Positions 9,808 through 18,371 of a DNA stretch of 64,000 nucleotides are shown here, piece by piece. The notes below the pieces were generated by a model. It did no database searches. It saw only the letters and a list, made by a program, of their open reading frames with translations, and was not told the DNA's origin. The stretch comes from Pandoraea faecigallinarum. GTDB lineage: Bacteria > Pseudomonadota > Gammaproteobacteria > Burkholderiales > Burkholderiaceae. The stretch is taken from the NCBI RefSeq assembly GCF_001029105.3, contig NZ_CP011807.3, positions 3,100,001 through 3,164,000 on the forward strand, read 5' to 3'. The first letter of the stretch is position 1. Each line of letters starts with the position of its first letter. Position numbers and translations under genes: made by a program.

Positions 9808-10374
9808 ATGACCGACTCCGCTACGACTCAGCCCGCCAAGCCGTCCCGATCGCCCCGCCCGCCGTTCGCCGCCGAGCGGGCCGCCCCGAAGAACTACGCC
9901 GTGCCCACCTTGCGTCGCCGCCTGCTCTCGATGGTCTACGAGTCGCTATTGCTCTTCGGCGTGCTCTTCCTGGCGGGCTATCTCTTCAGCGCGCTCACGC
10001 AGCAGCGCAGCGGACTGATGTACCGGCACGCGATGCAGACGTGGCTCTTCCTCGTGCTGGGGGCCTATTTCGTATGGTTCTGGACCCATGGCGGCCAGAC
10101 CCTCGCCATGAAGACGTGGAAAATCCGTCTGGTGGACGCGCATGGCCTGCCGGTGCGTACCGGCCGTGCGCTGCTGCGTTACGTGCTTGCCTGGCTCTGG
10201 GTCCTGCCCGCGATGGCCATCGACTGGGCGCTCGGGCTCACGGGCTGGAGCAGCGTCGCCCTGCTGGCAGGTTGGATCGTGCTCTGGGCGCTGGCCATGC
10301 GGGTGACGCGCGACCACCAGTTCGTCCATGACCGGATCGCGGGCACGCGGCTCGTCAGCGTACTCGGCAAGTGA
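9808..10374 (+). CDS. RDD family membrane protein
   Basis: The 188-residue protein has a Pro/Ala-rich N-terminus of about 30 residues, then the RDD domain. Its first helix begins LRRRLLSMVYESLLLFGVLF, where the usual Arg-Asp-Asp appears as a variant. The second conserved part is GGQTLAMKTWKIRLVDAHG, followed by two more helices and the closing DHQFVHDRIAGTRLV. RDD proteins are inner-membrane proteins of mostly unknown function; some are linked to ion exchange. The ATG at 9808 was chosen over an in-frame ATG 24 codons upstream because it starts just before the domain. It is 7 bases from the next gene. Confidence 0.88.
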   Translation: MTDSATTQPAKPSRSPRPPFAAERAAPKNYAVPTLRRRLLSMVYESLLLFGVLFLAGYLFSALTQQRSGLMYRHAMQTWLFLVLGAYFVWFWTHGGQTLAMKTWKIRLVDAHGLPVRTGRALLRYVLAWLWVLPAMAIDWALGLTGWSSVALLAGWIVLWALAMRVTRDHQFVHDRIAGTRLVSVLGK

Positions 10375-10381
10375 ACCGCCG

Positions 10382-11353
10382 ATGAGCGCACCGCCGACCA
10401 CGCCGACCAGAGCTTCCGTTCCCGGCCGGTTGCGAGCCTCGCGCCCGCATCTGGTCTATGGCGGCGTCGAAATCGGGCTGTCGATTGTCGTCGCGATTGC
10501 AACGTGGTCCGCGTGGCACAGTCCGTGGACGACCTTCCTCTGGACGGTGCTGTGGCTGCCCGTCTCGCACGCCACCGGTCTCGCTGCGGGTTTCGTCATG
10601 GCCGCGCACGGCGATCCCGCGCCCGAGCGACGCACGTCGGCTGGTACGAACATCGCCGTGTGGGCCTACGAATGTGCGGCGTCGATCCTGTTGCTCGACC
10701 TCTACCAGCCATGGTTCAGCGCCGCGCCGCTCCCGCCCCCCAGCGGTCCAGCCCGGCCGGTGGCCGTATTGCTGCTGCACGGTTACGGCTGCAATCGCGC
10801 CTTCTGGCTACGTTTTTCCCATCATCTGGCAGACGCCGGCTATCACTGCGAAGCGATCAATCTCGCCCCCCTGTTCGGCGACATCGACGATTACGCCCAG
10901 ACCATCGCCGATGCGACGCAAGCGCTCGCCGAGCGCACGCGCCTGCCCGTCGTCGTCGTGGGCCACAGCATGGGCGGGATCGCCGCGCGCGCCTGTCTGC
11001 GCCGTTATCCGACCTTGCCCGTCGTGCACACCGTCACGCTGGGCTCTCCGCACTTCGGCACCTTGCACGCCCGCCACGGCATTGGCCGGAACGTACGTCA
11101 AATGAGCATCGGCAGCGACTGGCTCGTGGCGCTTGCGAGCAGCGAAACGGACGCGGCACGCGCACGCATCACGTCGATCTTCACGGCACACGACAACGTC
11201 GTCTATCCGGTACGTACGTCAATGCTGCCCGGCGCACACAACATCGCCCTGGACCGGCTCGGTCACGTGTCGCTCGGCACACATCCTCGCTCGCGGGCGC
11301 TGGTACTCGAAACGCTGGAGCGGGTCGGCCAGGGCCTACGCAACGGCAACTGA
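10382..11353 (+). CDS. alpha/beta hydrolase, triacylglycerol lipase-like
   Basis: The 323-residue protein begins with two hydrophobic segments (about residues 30-75), then a serine hydrolase domain. LLLHGYG at about 131-137 gives the oxyanion region, GHSMGG places the nucleophile at Ser196, and the end of the domain has HVSLGTHPRS with the likely catalytic His. GSPHFGTLHA after the nucleophile is typical of bacterial lipases of the LipA/EstA type. The N-terminal helices suggest membrane anchoring rather than secretion. It starts 7 bases after the RDD gene, so the two are likely cotranscribed. The substrate is not known. Confidence 0.88.
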   Translation: MSAPPTTPTRASVPGRLRASRPHLVYGGVEIGLSIVVAIATWSAWHSPWTTFLWTVLWLPVSHATGLAAGFVMAAHGDPAPERRTSAGTNIAVWAYECAASILLLDLYQPWFSAAPLPPPSGPARPVAVLLLHGYGCNRAFWLRFSHHLADAGYHCEAINLAPLFGDIDDYAQTIADATQALAERTRLPVVVVGHSMGGIAARACLRRYPTLPVVHTVTLGSPHFGTLHARHGIGRNVRQMSIGSDWLVALASSETDAARARITSIFTAHDNVVYPVRTSMLPGAHNIALDRLGHVSLGTHPRSRALVLETLERVGQGLRNGN

Positions 11354-11505
11354 CACCGCCTGCGCCTCGCAGCCCGGCGCTCGCGTCGTCCTGTCGCTTC
11401 TGCGCGACGCCGGAAGGCACTTTCGCGACACGCGCATGACTGTCATCGTCCCTTCACGAAGCCGTGGCGCAATGCACGCATGTTCAACGCGACGTGCGAG
11501 CCGCT

Positions 11506-12462
11506 ATGACGACGACACCCACCTTCGAGTTGCCGATCTCCACGCCCGCGGCTCGCGCCGGTCGCTTCGCAGATACCCCGCCGGGCCGCCCCCTCACCCC
11601 GCCCGCCAGCCCTCCCGCCGCCCCGCCCACCACCATCGACCTGCCGCCGGACACGCCCGATCCGCTCGACCCGCCGCCCGAAGGCATCACCCGTTATCGC
11701 ACGATCTGGCTTTCCGACATTCACCTCGGCACGCAAGGCTGTCAGGCGGAATATCTGCTCGACTTCCTGCGCCATCACGACTCGGACTACCTCTATCTGG
11801 TTGGCGACATCATCGACGGCTGGCACCTGCGAAAGGGCTGGCACTGGCCGCAGGCGCACAACGACGTGGTACAGAAGATGTTGCGGCGCGCGCGCAAGGG
11901 CACGCAGGTCGTCTACGTGCCCGGGAACCACGACGAAGCGGCGCGCCAGTTCTGCGGGCTGGCCTTCGGCGACATCGCCGTGCGCGACGAGGCATTTCAC
12001 ACCACGCTCACCGGCAAGCGGCTATGGATCACGCACGGCGATCTGTTCGACGGCGTGATTCAGCACGCCAAGTGGCTCGCCTATCTGGGCGACTCGCTCT
12101 ACACGCTCACCCTGCTGCTCAATCGCTGGTTCAACCGCGTGCGCACACGCTTCGGCTTCCCGTACTGGTCGCTCTCGCAGTATCTGAAGCATCAGGTGAA
12201 GAATGCCGTGAACTTCATTTCCGCCTTCGAGCATGTGATGGCCGACGAGGCCCGTCGCCGGGGCTGCGACGGTGTGGTCTGCGGTCACATCCACAAACCG
12301 GAGATTCGCGAGATCGACGGGCTTCTCTATTGCAACGACGGCGACTGGGTCGAAAGCCTGTCGGCGCTGGTCGAGACGATGGAGGGGGAATTGAAGATCG
12401 TCTACTGGACGCAAAAACGTCAGACGCGCGCGAACGTGAAAGCCACACCGGTGAGTGCCTGA
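11506..12462 (+). CDS. metallophosphoesterase, LpxH-like (UDP-2,3-diacylglucosamine diphosphatase type)
   Basis: A Pro-rich N-terminus of about 60 residues precedes a calcineurin-type phosphoesterase domain. The metal ligands are in order: D71 and H73 in WLSDIHLG, D101 in VGDIIDGW, N141 and H142 in PGNHDE, a later HGD, and GHIHKPE near the C-terminus. This set, with DGDWVESLS at the end, matches the family annotated as UDP-2,3-diacylglucosamine pyrophosphatase-like. The next gene is a GT4 glycosyltransferase, and then dgkA, which suggests an envelope-lipid setting. The true substrate is uncertain, as a genuine LpxH may lie elsewhere. Confidence 0.88.
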   Translation: MTTTPTFELPISTPAARAGRFADTPPGRPLTPPASPPAAPPTTIDLPPDTPDPLDPPPEGITRYRTIWLSDIHLGTQGCQAEYLLDFLRHHDSDYLYLVGDIIDGWHLRKGWHWPQAHNDVVQKMLRRARKGTQVVYVPGNHDEAARQFCGLAFGDIAVRDEAFHTTLTGKRLWITHGDLFDGVIQHAKWLAYLGDSLYTLTLLLNRWFNRVRTRFGFPYWSLSQYLKHQVKNAVNFISAFEHVMADEARRRGCDGVVCGHIHKPEIREIDGLLYCNDGDWVESLSALVETMEGELKIVYWTQKRQTRANVKATPVSA

Positions 12463-12704
12463 CCCCATGCCCGCAGGCAGCGCGGAGCACCGGGACAGCG
12501 TGGGCGCAGGCAAGCGCCGGCTGGCGCGAGCGTCCATCGCCCGCCACCGTACGCCATCACACACTCGCGCGCAGCCATGCGTCCCTACGCGGTTCACACG
12601 ATTCCAACCGGCGCACGAACGGCGGCCTCTCGCCGGATGTGCGCCTTCTCACGCGCAGTTGCGCGTGTCATTCCACCCGCGCCACGTGCGCGAAGGAGCG
12701 CCCG

Positions 12705-13739
12705 ATGAAAATCATGATCATCACCGACGCCTGGGATCCGCAGATCAACGGCGTGGTCCGCACGTTGAAGAACACGCGCGCTCAGCTGGAAGCGTCCGGC
12801 CATCGTGTCGAGTTGCTCACGCCGCAGGAGTTTCGCACCATCCCGTGCCCGACCTATCCGGAAATTCGTCTCGCGTTCTTCGCCGGCAGCCGGGTCGCGC
12901 GCCGCATCGAAGACTTCGCCCCCGACGCGCTGCACATCGCCACCGAAGGTCCGCTCGGCATGGCGGCGCGCAAGTGGGCCATTCGCCACGACTTCCCGTT
13001 CACAACGGCGTACCACACCCGTTTTCCGGAGTACGTGCAGGCGCGCTTCGGCTTTCCGCTGAGCACCACCTACCGCTTCCTGCGGTGGTTCCACAAGCCG
13101 TCGCGCGCGGTGATGGCCCCCACGCCCGTAGTCAAGCGCGATCTCGAAGCGGCGGGCTTCAATAACGTGGTGCTGTGGACACGCGGCGTCGACCTCGACA
13201 TCTTCCGTGTGCAGGAAGCACATGTGCTAAATTCGGCACATCCGATTTTCCTCTACGTGGGGCGCGTTGCCGTGGAGAAGAACATCGAAGCCTTTCTGAA
13301 GCTGGATCTGCCCGGCTCTAAGTGGGTCGCGGGTGAAGGGCCGCAACTGGCCGAACTTCGCTCGCGCTACCCCGACGTGAACTATCTCGGCATGCTCTCG
13401 CAGCCGGAGCTGGCGAAGGTGTATGCGTCGGCCGACGTGTTCGTGTTCCCGAGCCGCACCGATACGTTCGGTCTGGTGCTGCTCGAAGCGATGGCCTGCG
13501 GGCTGCCGGTGGCCGCTTTCCCCGTGACCGGTCCGGTCGACGTACTCGACGGGTGCCCCGAAGGCGATGGCGGCGCCTTGCGTGAAGATCTGCGTGAAGC
13601 ATGTTTGGATGCGCTCAAGGTCTCGCGAGCGAGTGCCCGGGCCTGGGCCGAGCGCTTCTCGTGGCAGGCCGCCTCCGAAGAGTTCGCCTCGCACCTGCAT
13701 CCGCGCAAGCCCGAGCCGTCGCTCGCGCCCGCGGTCTGA
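12705..13739 (+). CDS. GT4-family glycosyltransferase
   Basis: The 344-residue protein has the GT-B layout. Its N-terminal domain starts MKIMIITDAWDPQINGVVRT and contains AYHTRFPEYV. The C-terminal domain has the nucleotide-sugar region FLYVGRVAVEKNIEAFL and the E-x7-E element in PSRTDTFGLVLLEAMACGLPVAAF. This resembles mannosyl- or digalactosyl-transferases of the GT4 family. GAAGGAG lies 9 bases before the ATG. The 242-base gap upstream has a small 8-bp hairpin (12650-12667) and no gene. Acceptor and donor are not evident; the neighbouring phosphoesterase and diacylglycerol kinase suggest a glycolipid. Confidence 0.9.
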   Translation: MKIMIITDAWDPQINGVVRTLKNTRAQLEASGHRVELLTPQEFRTIPCPTYPEIRLAFFAGSRVARRIEDFAPDALHIATEGPLGMAARKWAIRHDFPFTTAYHTRFPEYVQARFGFPLSTTYRFLRWFHKPSRAVMAPTPVVKRDLEAAGFNNVVLWTRGVDLDIFRVQEAHVLNSAHPIFLYVGRVAVEKNIEAFLKLDLPGSKWVAGEGPQLAELRSRYPDVNYLGMLSQPELAKVYASADVFVFPSRTDTFGLVLLEAMACGLPVAAFPVTGPVDVLDGCPEGDGGALREDLREACLDALKVSRASARAWAERFSWQAASEEFASHLHPRKPEPSLAPAV

Positions 13740-13777
13740 ACCACCTCCAGAGCCCGTTGCGGCGAGGAACCTGACGC

Positions 13778-14212
13778 TTGTTCATCGATCACCCGCCGCC
13801 ACGCGACAAACAACCGAATCCGTACAAGGGCAACCGGGGCGTCATGCGCGCGTGGCGCGCCCTGAAGTACTCCCTGTCCGGCTTCAAGTTCGCCGTATTC
13901 GAAGAGAGCGCCTTCCGCCAGGAACTCGCGCTCGCCGCCATCCTCCTGCCCGCGGCGATTTTTCTGCCGGTCACCGCCGTTGAGCGCGTACTGTTGATCG
14001 GCTCCATCCTGCTCGTGCTCATCATCGAGCTGATCAATTCGAGCATCGAAGCGGCCATCGACCGCATTTCGCTGGAACGTCACGAACTCTCGAAGCGCGC
14101 GAAGGATTTCGGCAGCGCAGCCGTCCTCGTGGCGCTCGGCCTGTGCCTGCTCACCTGGGCCTCGCTCGCGGGGCCCGTCATCGTCGAACTCGTACGTACG
14201 GCGTTTTTCTGA
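13778..14212 (+). CDS. dgkA: diacylglycerol kinase
   Basis: DgkA phosphorylates diacylglycerol to phosphatidic acid in the inner membrane, recycling lipid released by envelope glycan synthesis. The 144-residue protein has the small trimeric DGK fold with three membrane helices. Conserved elements are ALKYSLSGFKFAVFEESAFRQE and ELINSSIEAAIDR, whose Glu residues bind metal and catalyse. The start appears to be TTG at 13778, with GAGGAA 8 bases upstream; an ATG at 13843 would cut a conserved part closely. It follows the GT4 gene by 38 bases. Confidence 0.94.
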   Translation: MFIDHPPPRDKQPNPYKGNRGVMRAWRALKYSLSGFKFAVFEESAFRQELALAAILLPAAIFLPVTAVERVLLIGSILLVLIIELINSSIEAAIDRISLERHELSKRAKDFGSAAVLVALGLCLLTWASLAGPVIVELVRTAFF

Positions 14213-14240
14213 TATCGCTCGTCGCGCCCGGGCCCCATGC

Positions 14241-14268
14241 TTGGCAGTGGTCGGCTGCCGGGTATAAT
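14241..14268 (+). promoter_or_regulatory. sigma70 promoter of the TetR-LOG operon
   Basis: TTGGCA (14241-14246) and a perfect TATAAT (14263-14268) are 16 bases apart. Transcription would start near 14275, about 80 bases before the TetR gene. Confidence 0.75.
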
Positions 14269-14354
14269 CGGTCGCCGTATACCTGATACTCAACTCATAA
14301 ACGCAAGCGGAGAATCTCCTTCGCCGAGCTTGCCGCTAACCGGGGCCGACAGAC

Positions 14355-15023
14355 ATGGAAGCAAAGCCGCCACGCCGAACCCGCGAACGAATTCTTGAAG
14401 TGTCGCTGCGACTCTTCAACGAAATCGGCGAACCCAACGTCACCACCACCACGATTGCCGAGGAGATGAAGATCAGCCCCGGCAATCTGTACTATCACTT
14501 CCGCAACAAAGACGACATCATCAACAGCATCTTTGCGCAGTTCGAGCAGGAAATCGAACGGCGCTTGCGGCTGCCCGACGATCACAAGCCCACGCTCGAC
14601 GAAGTCTGGACCTATCTGCAATACATGTCCGAATTTCTGTGGCGCTTCCGTTTTCTTTATCGCGACCTCAACGACCTGCTGGCGCGCAACCGCACGCTCG
14701 AAACGCATTTCAAGCAGATCGTCGGCCACAAGAAGCGCTTCGCACGCGAGATGTGCGACCTGCTCGTGGCCGATGGCGAAATGGAAATCACGCCGGAGCA
14801 GATCGATGTCGTGACCACCAACATGGTGGTGTTGTCCACGTACTGGTTGTCGTATCAATTCGTGATGAACCCGCGCAAGTACAACGACCCCGAAGAAATC
14901 GGCGCGGGGTTGCACCAGTCGAGCTATCACATCCTCTCGCAAATGGCCCCTTATCTGAAGGGTAAGTCGCGCGAGCTGTATGACAAGATGGCTCGGGAGT
15001 CCTCATCCAAGGGAGCGCAGTAA
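14355..15023 (+). CDS. TetR/AcrR family transcriptional regulator
   Basis: The 222-residue protein has an N-terminal helix-turn-helix (about residues 10-55: TRERILEVSLRLFNEIGEPNVTTTTIAEEMKIS, split, then GNLYYHFRNKDDI), the TetR signature. The larger C-terminal domain, with many aromatic residues in the YMSEFLWRFRFLYRDLNDLLARN region, would bind an effector that cannot be guessed. It is the first gene of an operon with the LOG-family gene, 3 bases downstream, under a strong promoter. It is well conserved among Burkholderiales as far as I recall, so it may not be a drug-efflux regulator. Confidence 0.92.
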   Translation: MEAKPPRRTRERILEVSLRLFNEIGEPNVTTTTIAEEMKISPGNLYYHFRNKDDIINSIFAQFEQEIERRLRLPDDHKPTLDEVWTYLQYMSEFLWRFRFLYRDLNDLLARNRTLETHFKQIVGHKKRFAREMCDLLVADGEMEITPEQIDVVTTNMVVLSTYWLSYQFVMNPRKYNDPEEIGAGLHQSSYHILSQMAPYLKGKSRELYDKMARESSSKGAQ

Positions 15024-15026
15024 GGC

Positions 15027-15623
15027 ATGTCGTCGGAAGTCAAATCCATTTGTATCTATTGCGGCGCCGCCACCGGTGTGCGGCCCGCGTACGCGGAAGC
15101 CGCCCGTGAGCTGGGCCGTCGCATGGCAGAAGCCGGCGTTCGTCTCGTCTACGGCGGCGGAAAGGTCGGCCTGATGGGCATCATCGCCGACGCGGTGCTC
15201 GCGCATGGCGGTCAGGCCGTGGGCATCATTCCGAAGGCGCTGATGGAAAAGGAAGTCGGCCACACGGGATTGACGGAACTGCATGTGGTTGAAAACATGC
15301 ACCAGCGCAAGCAGATGATGGCCGACCTCTCGGACGCCTTCATTGCCATGCCCGGTGGCATCGGTACGTGCGAAGAGCTTTTCGAAGTGTTCACGTGGCT
15401 GCAAATCGGCTACCACGCGAAACCGATCGGCCTGCTCAACGTCGAGGGGTACTACGATCCGCTGATCGTGTTCCTCAAGTCGATGGTGACGGAGCAATTC
15501 CTCAAGGCGCCGCAACTCGATCAGCTGCAGATCGCCGCCTCGCCGGAAACCTTGCTCGACACCATGCGCCGCTTCAAGCCGGCGCAGATCGATCGCTGGG
15601 CCAACCAGCGCTCACAGATCTAG
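15027..15623 (+). CDS. LOG-family nucleoside-5'-monophosphate phosphoribohydrolase
   Basis: LOG proteins release the base from a (cytokinin) nucleoside monophosphate. The 198-residue protein has the Rossmann-like start SICIYCGAATGVRPAY, then VYGGGKVGLMG, and the signature PGGIGTCEELFE at about residues 109-120, which carries the catalytic Arg/Glu region. It is cotranscribed with a TetR regulator (3-base gap). In bacteria the family is often annotated as TIGR00730, and its natural substrate is often AMP. Cytokinin production is possible but cannot be read from the sequence. Confidence 0.92.
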   Translation: MSSEVKSICIYCGAATGVRPAYAEAARELGRRMAEAGVRLVYGGGKVGLMGIIADAVLAHGGQAVGIIPKALMEKEVGHTGLTELHVVENMHQRKQMMADLSDAFIAMPGGIGTCEELFEVFTWLQIGYHAKPIGLLNVEGYYDPLIVFLKSMVTEQFLKAPQLDQLQIAASPETLLDTMRRFKPAQIDRWANQRSQI

Positions 15624-16003
15624 GCAGATTCAAGCCAACGCGAGCGGATTCCACCGGAACCAGGCGGGCCGCCGCGCCACTGCGCGGCTTCGCCGCCGCA
15701 CAGGGGCTGTCTTTCCGACCGCCCTCCCCGCCGCGCATCGTCGTTCACGTTGCCCAATCCATCCCGCGATACTTTCGAAGACGTCCCGGTGCGACTGCAC
15801 GGAACCGAATGCGTCCGGATACGCCCGTCAGGCCTTCGTGAACCCGCTCGGGCGTCATGGACGTCTTGGGCGCGCATCCGCTCGGCGGTACGGCGTCATT
15901 GAACTCTTGTTGGCGGCGACACTCAGACATCCGTTGCGTACGCACGTATGCGTTCGTACTCCATGCCCGCCCGGGTTCCCTTCCTCCGACGAGCAACCTG
16001 CCC
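15624..16003 (+). other. 380-base gap without a gene
   Basis: Between the LOG gene and the DUF2062 gene I find no reading frame with protein-like character and no clear terminator with a T run. The GC-rich first half can fold locally, and the part near 15940 (TTGCGTACGCACGTATGCG) has partial dyad symmetry that could be part of a promoter or operator. Confidence 0.4.
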
Positions 16004-16540
16004 ATGATGTTAAAGATGCTTCACCCCATGCGGCTGCTGCGATCGCGCTGGTTGCGCCCGCATGCCGGTTTGCTGTTGCGCCGCAGCTTGTGGCAGGCGA
16101 CCCCGCGCGGCGTCGCCGTCGGGTTGGCGTGCGGGGTGTTCTTTGGGATTCTGATTCCGTTCGCCCAAATGCCTGTGGCGATTCTCGTGGCGGCGTTGCT
16201 GCGGGGAAACCTGTTTCTGGCGACGATGGGCACGCTCATCACGAATCCGCTGACGGTACCCTTCGTCTATCTGGGCGCGCATCGTGTGGGGCGGTGGTTG
16301 CTCGACTGGTCGCCCAAGGCCGACATCGAAGCGACGGTTGCGGCGGCGGCACAAGCCAGCGAAAGCTTCTGGACGCAACTCACCCATTTCGACTTCGGCG
16401 CCGCGACGTTGCACCTCTGTGCCGGCCTCGCCGCCTTTGCCGTCGTGGGTGGCGTGATGGCGTACGTGATCGGATTCTTCGCGATCCGCTGGCAACAGCA
16501 ACGACGCCTGGTGGCGGTGCGCAATAGCCCGCCCCGCTGA
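16004..16540 (+). CDS. DUF2062 family inner-membrane protein
   Basis: The 178-residue protein has the DUF2062 layout. A basic N-terminus (MRLLRSRWLRPH) is followed by SLWQATPRGVAVGLACGVFFG, then membrane helices around LVAALLRGNLFLATMGTLITNPLT and a last helix near LAAFAVVGGVMAYVIGFFAI. The conserved Asn-Pro-(L/F)-T element is present as TNPLTVPFVY. Function is unknown; the family is widespread in proteobacteria. The start is the first of two adjacent ATGs; an in-frame ATG 49 codons upstream gives an unlikely Cys/His-rich extension. Confidence 0.85.
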   Translation: MMLKMLHPMRLLRSRWLRPHAGLLLRRSLWQATPRGVAVGLACGVFFGILIPFAQMPVAILVAALLRGNLFLATMGTLITNPLTVPFVYLGAHRVGRWLLDWSPKADIEATVAAAAQASESFWTQLTHFDFGAATLHLCAGLAAFAVVGGVMAYVIGFFAIRWQQQRRLVAVRNSPPR

Positions 16541-16608
16541 CACTGTCCTCAACGACGGGGGAAGCGGACGGACGCAGCACACCGGTCTCGGAGCGAAAAC
16601 GTCAAAAC

Positions 16609-17229
16609 TCAGAACGATGAGCCCGGCTGCTTCAGGAACGCGATTTCCTCCGGCGTCGATTCCCGCCCCAACGCCGCGTTGCGATGCGGATAACGGCCGA
16701 AGCGCTCGATGATGACCGCATGCTTGCGCGCGTAATCGAGGTTGTCCACCAGACCGTGCGCCTGCGCCAGTTGTTCGTACAACGCCAGCGAAACGTGCTG
16801 GCTTTCCAGCGACTCGTCATGTTCGAACGGCAGGTAGACGAACCCGCGATGCTGCGCCGTGGGCAAACGCCGATCGTCTCCGGCCTCCACCATACGGCGC
16901 GCCACGGCCAACGCCCGGGCATCGCCCGCGAACGCCTGTGCCTGATTCCGGAAGAGATTGCGCGAAAACTGATCGAGCACCACGATCAGGGCACAAGCGC
17001 CAAGCGGCGTCTGCGCCCATTCGCTCAACGCCCCGGCCACCGCCTGCGCATGCAACGCGCCGAAGCGCGAACGGATTGCCTCGTCGAACGTGTCCGACTT
17101 GCGAAACCATTCGGCACGTGCCATGCCGTAGACCGCCGAGCCCGGCGTACCGAACCAGAAGTCCAGTACGGCCTGCCAAGGTTGCACCGGTTGTGTTTGT
17201 GCGGAAGTTTGGGCTGCCGGAGTCGCCAT
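16609..17229 (-). CDS. DUF924 family protein
   Basis: The 206-residue soluble protein begins, after a Gln/Thr-rich tail, with VLDFWFGTPGS and W-F-R-K-S, continues with LIVVLDQFSRNLFRNQAQAFAGDARAL and closes with GFVYLPFEHDESLESQ and ERFGRYPHRNAALGRESTPEE. All are hallmarks of DUF924, an all-helical TPR-like family. No catalytic function is established. It lies 44 bases downstream of alaX on the same strand and is probably cotranscribed. The chosen start has CAGGATC upstream. Confidence 0.9.
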   Translation of the reverse strand: MATPAAQTSAQTQPVQPWQAVLDFWFGTPGSAVYGMARAEWFRKSDTFDEAIRSRFGALHAQAVAGALSEWAQTPLGACALIVVLDQFSRNLFRNQAQAFAGDARALAVARRMVEAGDDRRLPTAQHRGFVYLPFEHDESLESQHVSLALYEQLAQAHGLVDNLDYARKHAVIIERFGRYPHRNAALGRESTPEEIAFLKQPGSSF

Positions 17230-17273
17230 CGATGATCCTGAAAGAATGGGAGGATGGCTCGATGATGCCAGAC

Positions 17274-18005
17274 TCAGGCAAATGCCAACACCACGCGGCG
17301 CGTGCGCGACGTCTTCTTTTCGATCTTCGCCACGCGCAACCCGCCGATTTCCGACGTATTGGCCACATGCGTGCCGCCACACGGCTGCAAATCGATGCCT
17401 TCGATACGCACCAGCCGCACGCGTCCGAGCCCAACGGGCGGTTTCACGCTCATTGTGCGCACCAGTTCCGGGCGCGCCGCCATTTCCTCGTCGCTGATAC
17501 TGTCGATCGCCACCGGCCGCGCCGCTGCGACCAGCGCCGCCAATCCCGCCTCGACCGTCTCGCGCTCGATCGGCTCGTTCGTCACGAAGTCGAGCCGCGC
17601 ATATTCGGTGGTGATGCTGCACCCGTCGACCGGATGCGGCAGCACGGCGCACATCAGGTGCGACGCCGTATGAAAGCGCATATGACGAAAGCGCCGTTCC
17701 CAGTCGATTTCGGCATGAACGACATCGCCGGGCGCCAGCGTCGCTAACACGTCGGCCTGGCCTTCGGCGGGGATATGCACCGCGTCGTCGGGCGTCGCAC
17801 CTTCGTGTCTGGACTTGCGCGTATCGGCAATGGCCAGGCGCGTGCCGTCTGCAAGGACGAAGGTCCCCGCGTCACCCGCCTGTCCACCCCCCAGCGGATA
17901 GAAAACGGTGCGATCGAGCATGATGCCCGTCTCGTCGATGCGCGTGATGCGTGCCTCGCATTGGCGCAGATAGGCGTCTTGCCGGAACAGCGCTTCGGTT
18001 GCCAT
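17274..18005 (-). CDS. alaX: alanyl-tRNA editing protein AlaX
   Basis: AlaX is a free-standing copy of the AlaRS editing domain. It hydrolyses Ser-tRNA(Ala) and possibly Gly-tRNA(Ala). The 243-residue protein has an OB-like start with YPLGGGQAGD, then the zinc-binding residues His112 and His116 (HTASH) and Cys209 and His213 (CGGTH). All four ligands are intact. The length fits AlaX-M or the second type with a glycine-rich motif. AAAGGAGA lies 6 bases before the ATG. It heads a two-gene unit with DUF924 and is divergent from the T3SS-type chaperone gene. Confidence 0.93.
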   Translation of the reverse strand: MATEALFRQDAYLRQCEARITRIDETGIMLDRTVFYPLGGGQAGDAGTFVLADGTRLAIADTRKSRHEGATPDDAVHIPAEGQADVLATLAPGDVVHAEIDWERRFRHMRFHTASHLMCAVLPHPVDGCSITTEYARLDFVTNEPIERETVEAGLAALVAAARPVAIDSISDEEMAARPELVRTMSVKPPVGLGRVRLVRIEGIDLQPCGGTHVANTSEIGGLRVAKIEKKTSRTRRVVLAFA

Positions 18006-18302
18006 GTCGTCTCCTTTGGGAACGGGACATGTTCACCTGGGTCCGGCCCACGTGACAAGACACAATCCGGCACGCCTACGCCAGTACGGTCGTCGCCACC
18101 GGCCGCCTTGCACCGCGCGCGCAAACCGTTCCCGCCCCTTGTCCCAACGTCGGCCGTTTTGGTCCGAGAAGCCTCGGATCCCTTGGGTTGCGCCCCAACC
18201 AAACGCAGCTTACGCAGGTTCTCGACACCGTTTGTCGCGGGGCAATAGCCGGCACGCCGGGTGAGCCGCACATTACGTGGCGGCCGCACCGACGCGGTCG
18301 CT

Positions 18303-18359
18303 TTCGTAGTTCGTAATCCGCAGTTTTTAACCCCGAAATTCGTACCCCTGCAATTCGTA
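18303..18359 (+). repeat. four TTCGTA hexamers upstream of the chaperone gene
   Basis: TTCGTA occurs at 18303-18308, 18310-18315, 18339-18344 and 18354-18359, all on the plus strand and all within 70 bases of the chaperone ATG. The stretch is AT-richer than its surroundings. It looks like an activator site array. The TTCG cores are 7, 29 and 15 bases apart, not the 20 of the HrpB hrpII box. The rest of the 366-base gap (18006-18371) must also contain the alaX promoter, which I could not place. Confidence 0.5.
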
Positions 18360-18371
18360 AGGAAAGATGCC

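Noticed and set aside
11133..13739. A single 868-codon protein ending in the GT4 glycosyltransferase
   Set aside because: The upstream part overlaps the metallophosphoesterase in another frame and is Arg/Ala/His-rich; the GT4 protein starts at 12705 with a good ribosome site.
18303..18359. hrpII box (TTCG-N16-TTCG) before the chaperone gene
   Set aside because: TTCG cores are 7, 29 and 15 bases apart; none gives the required 20-base step.
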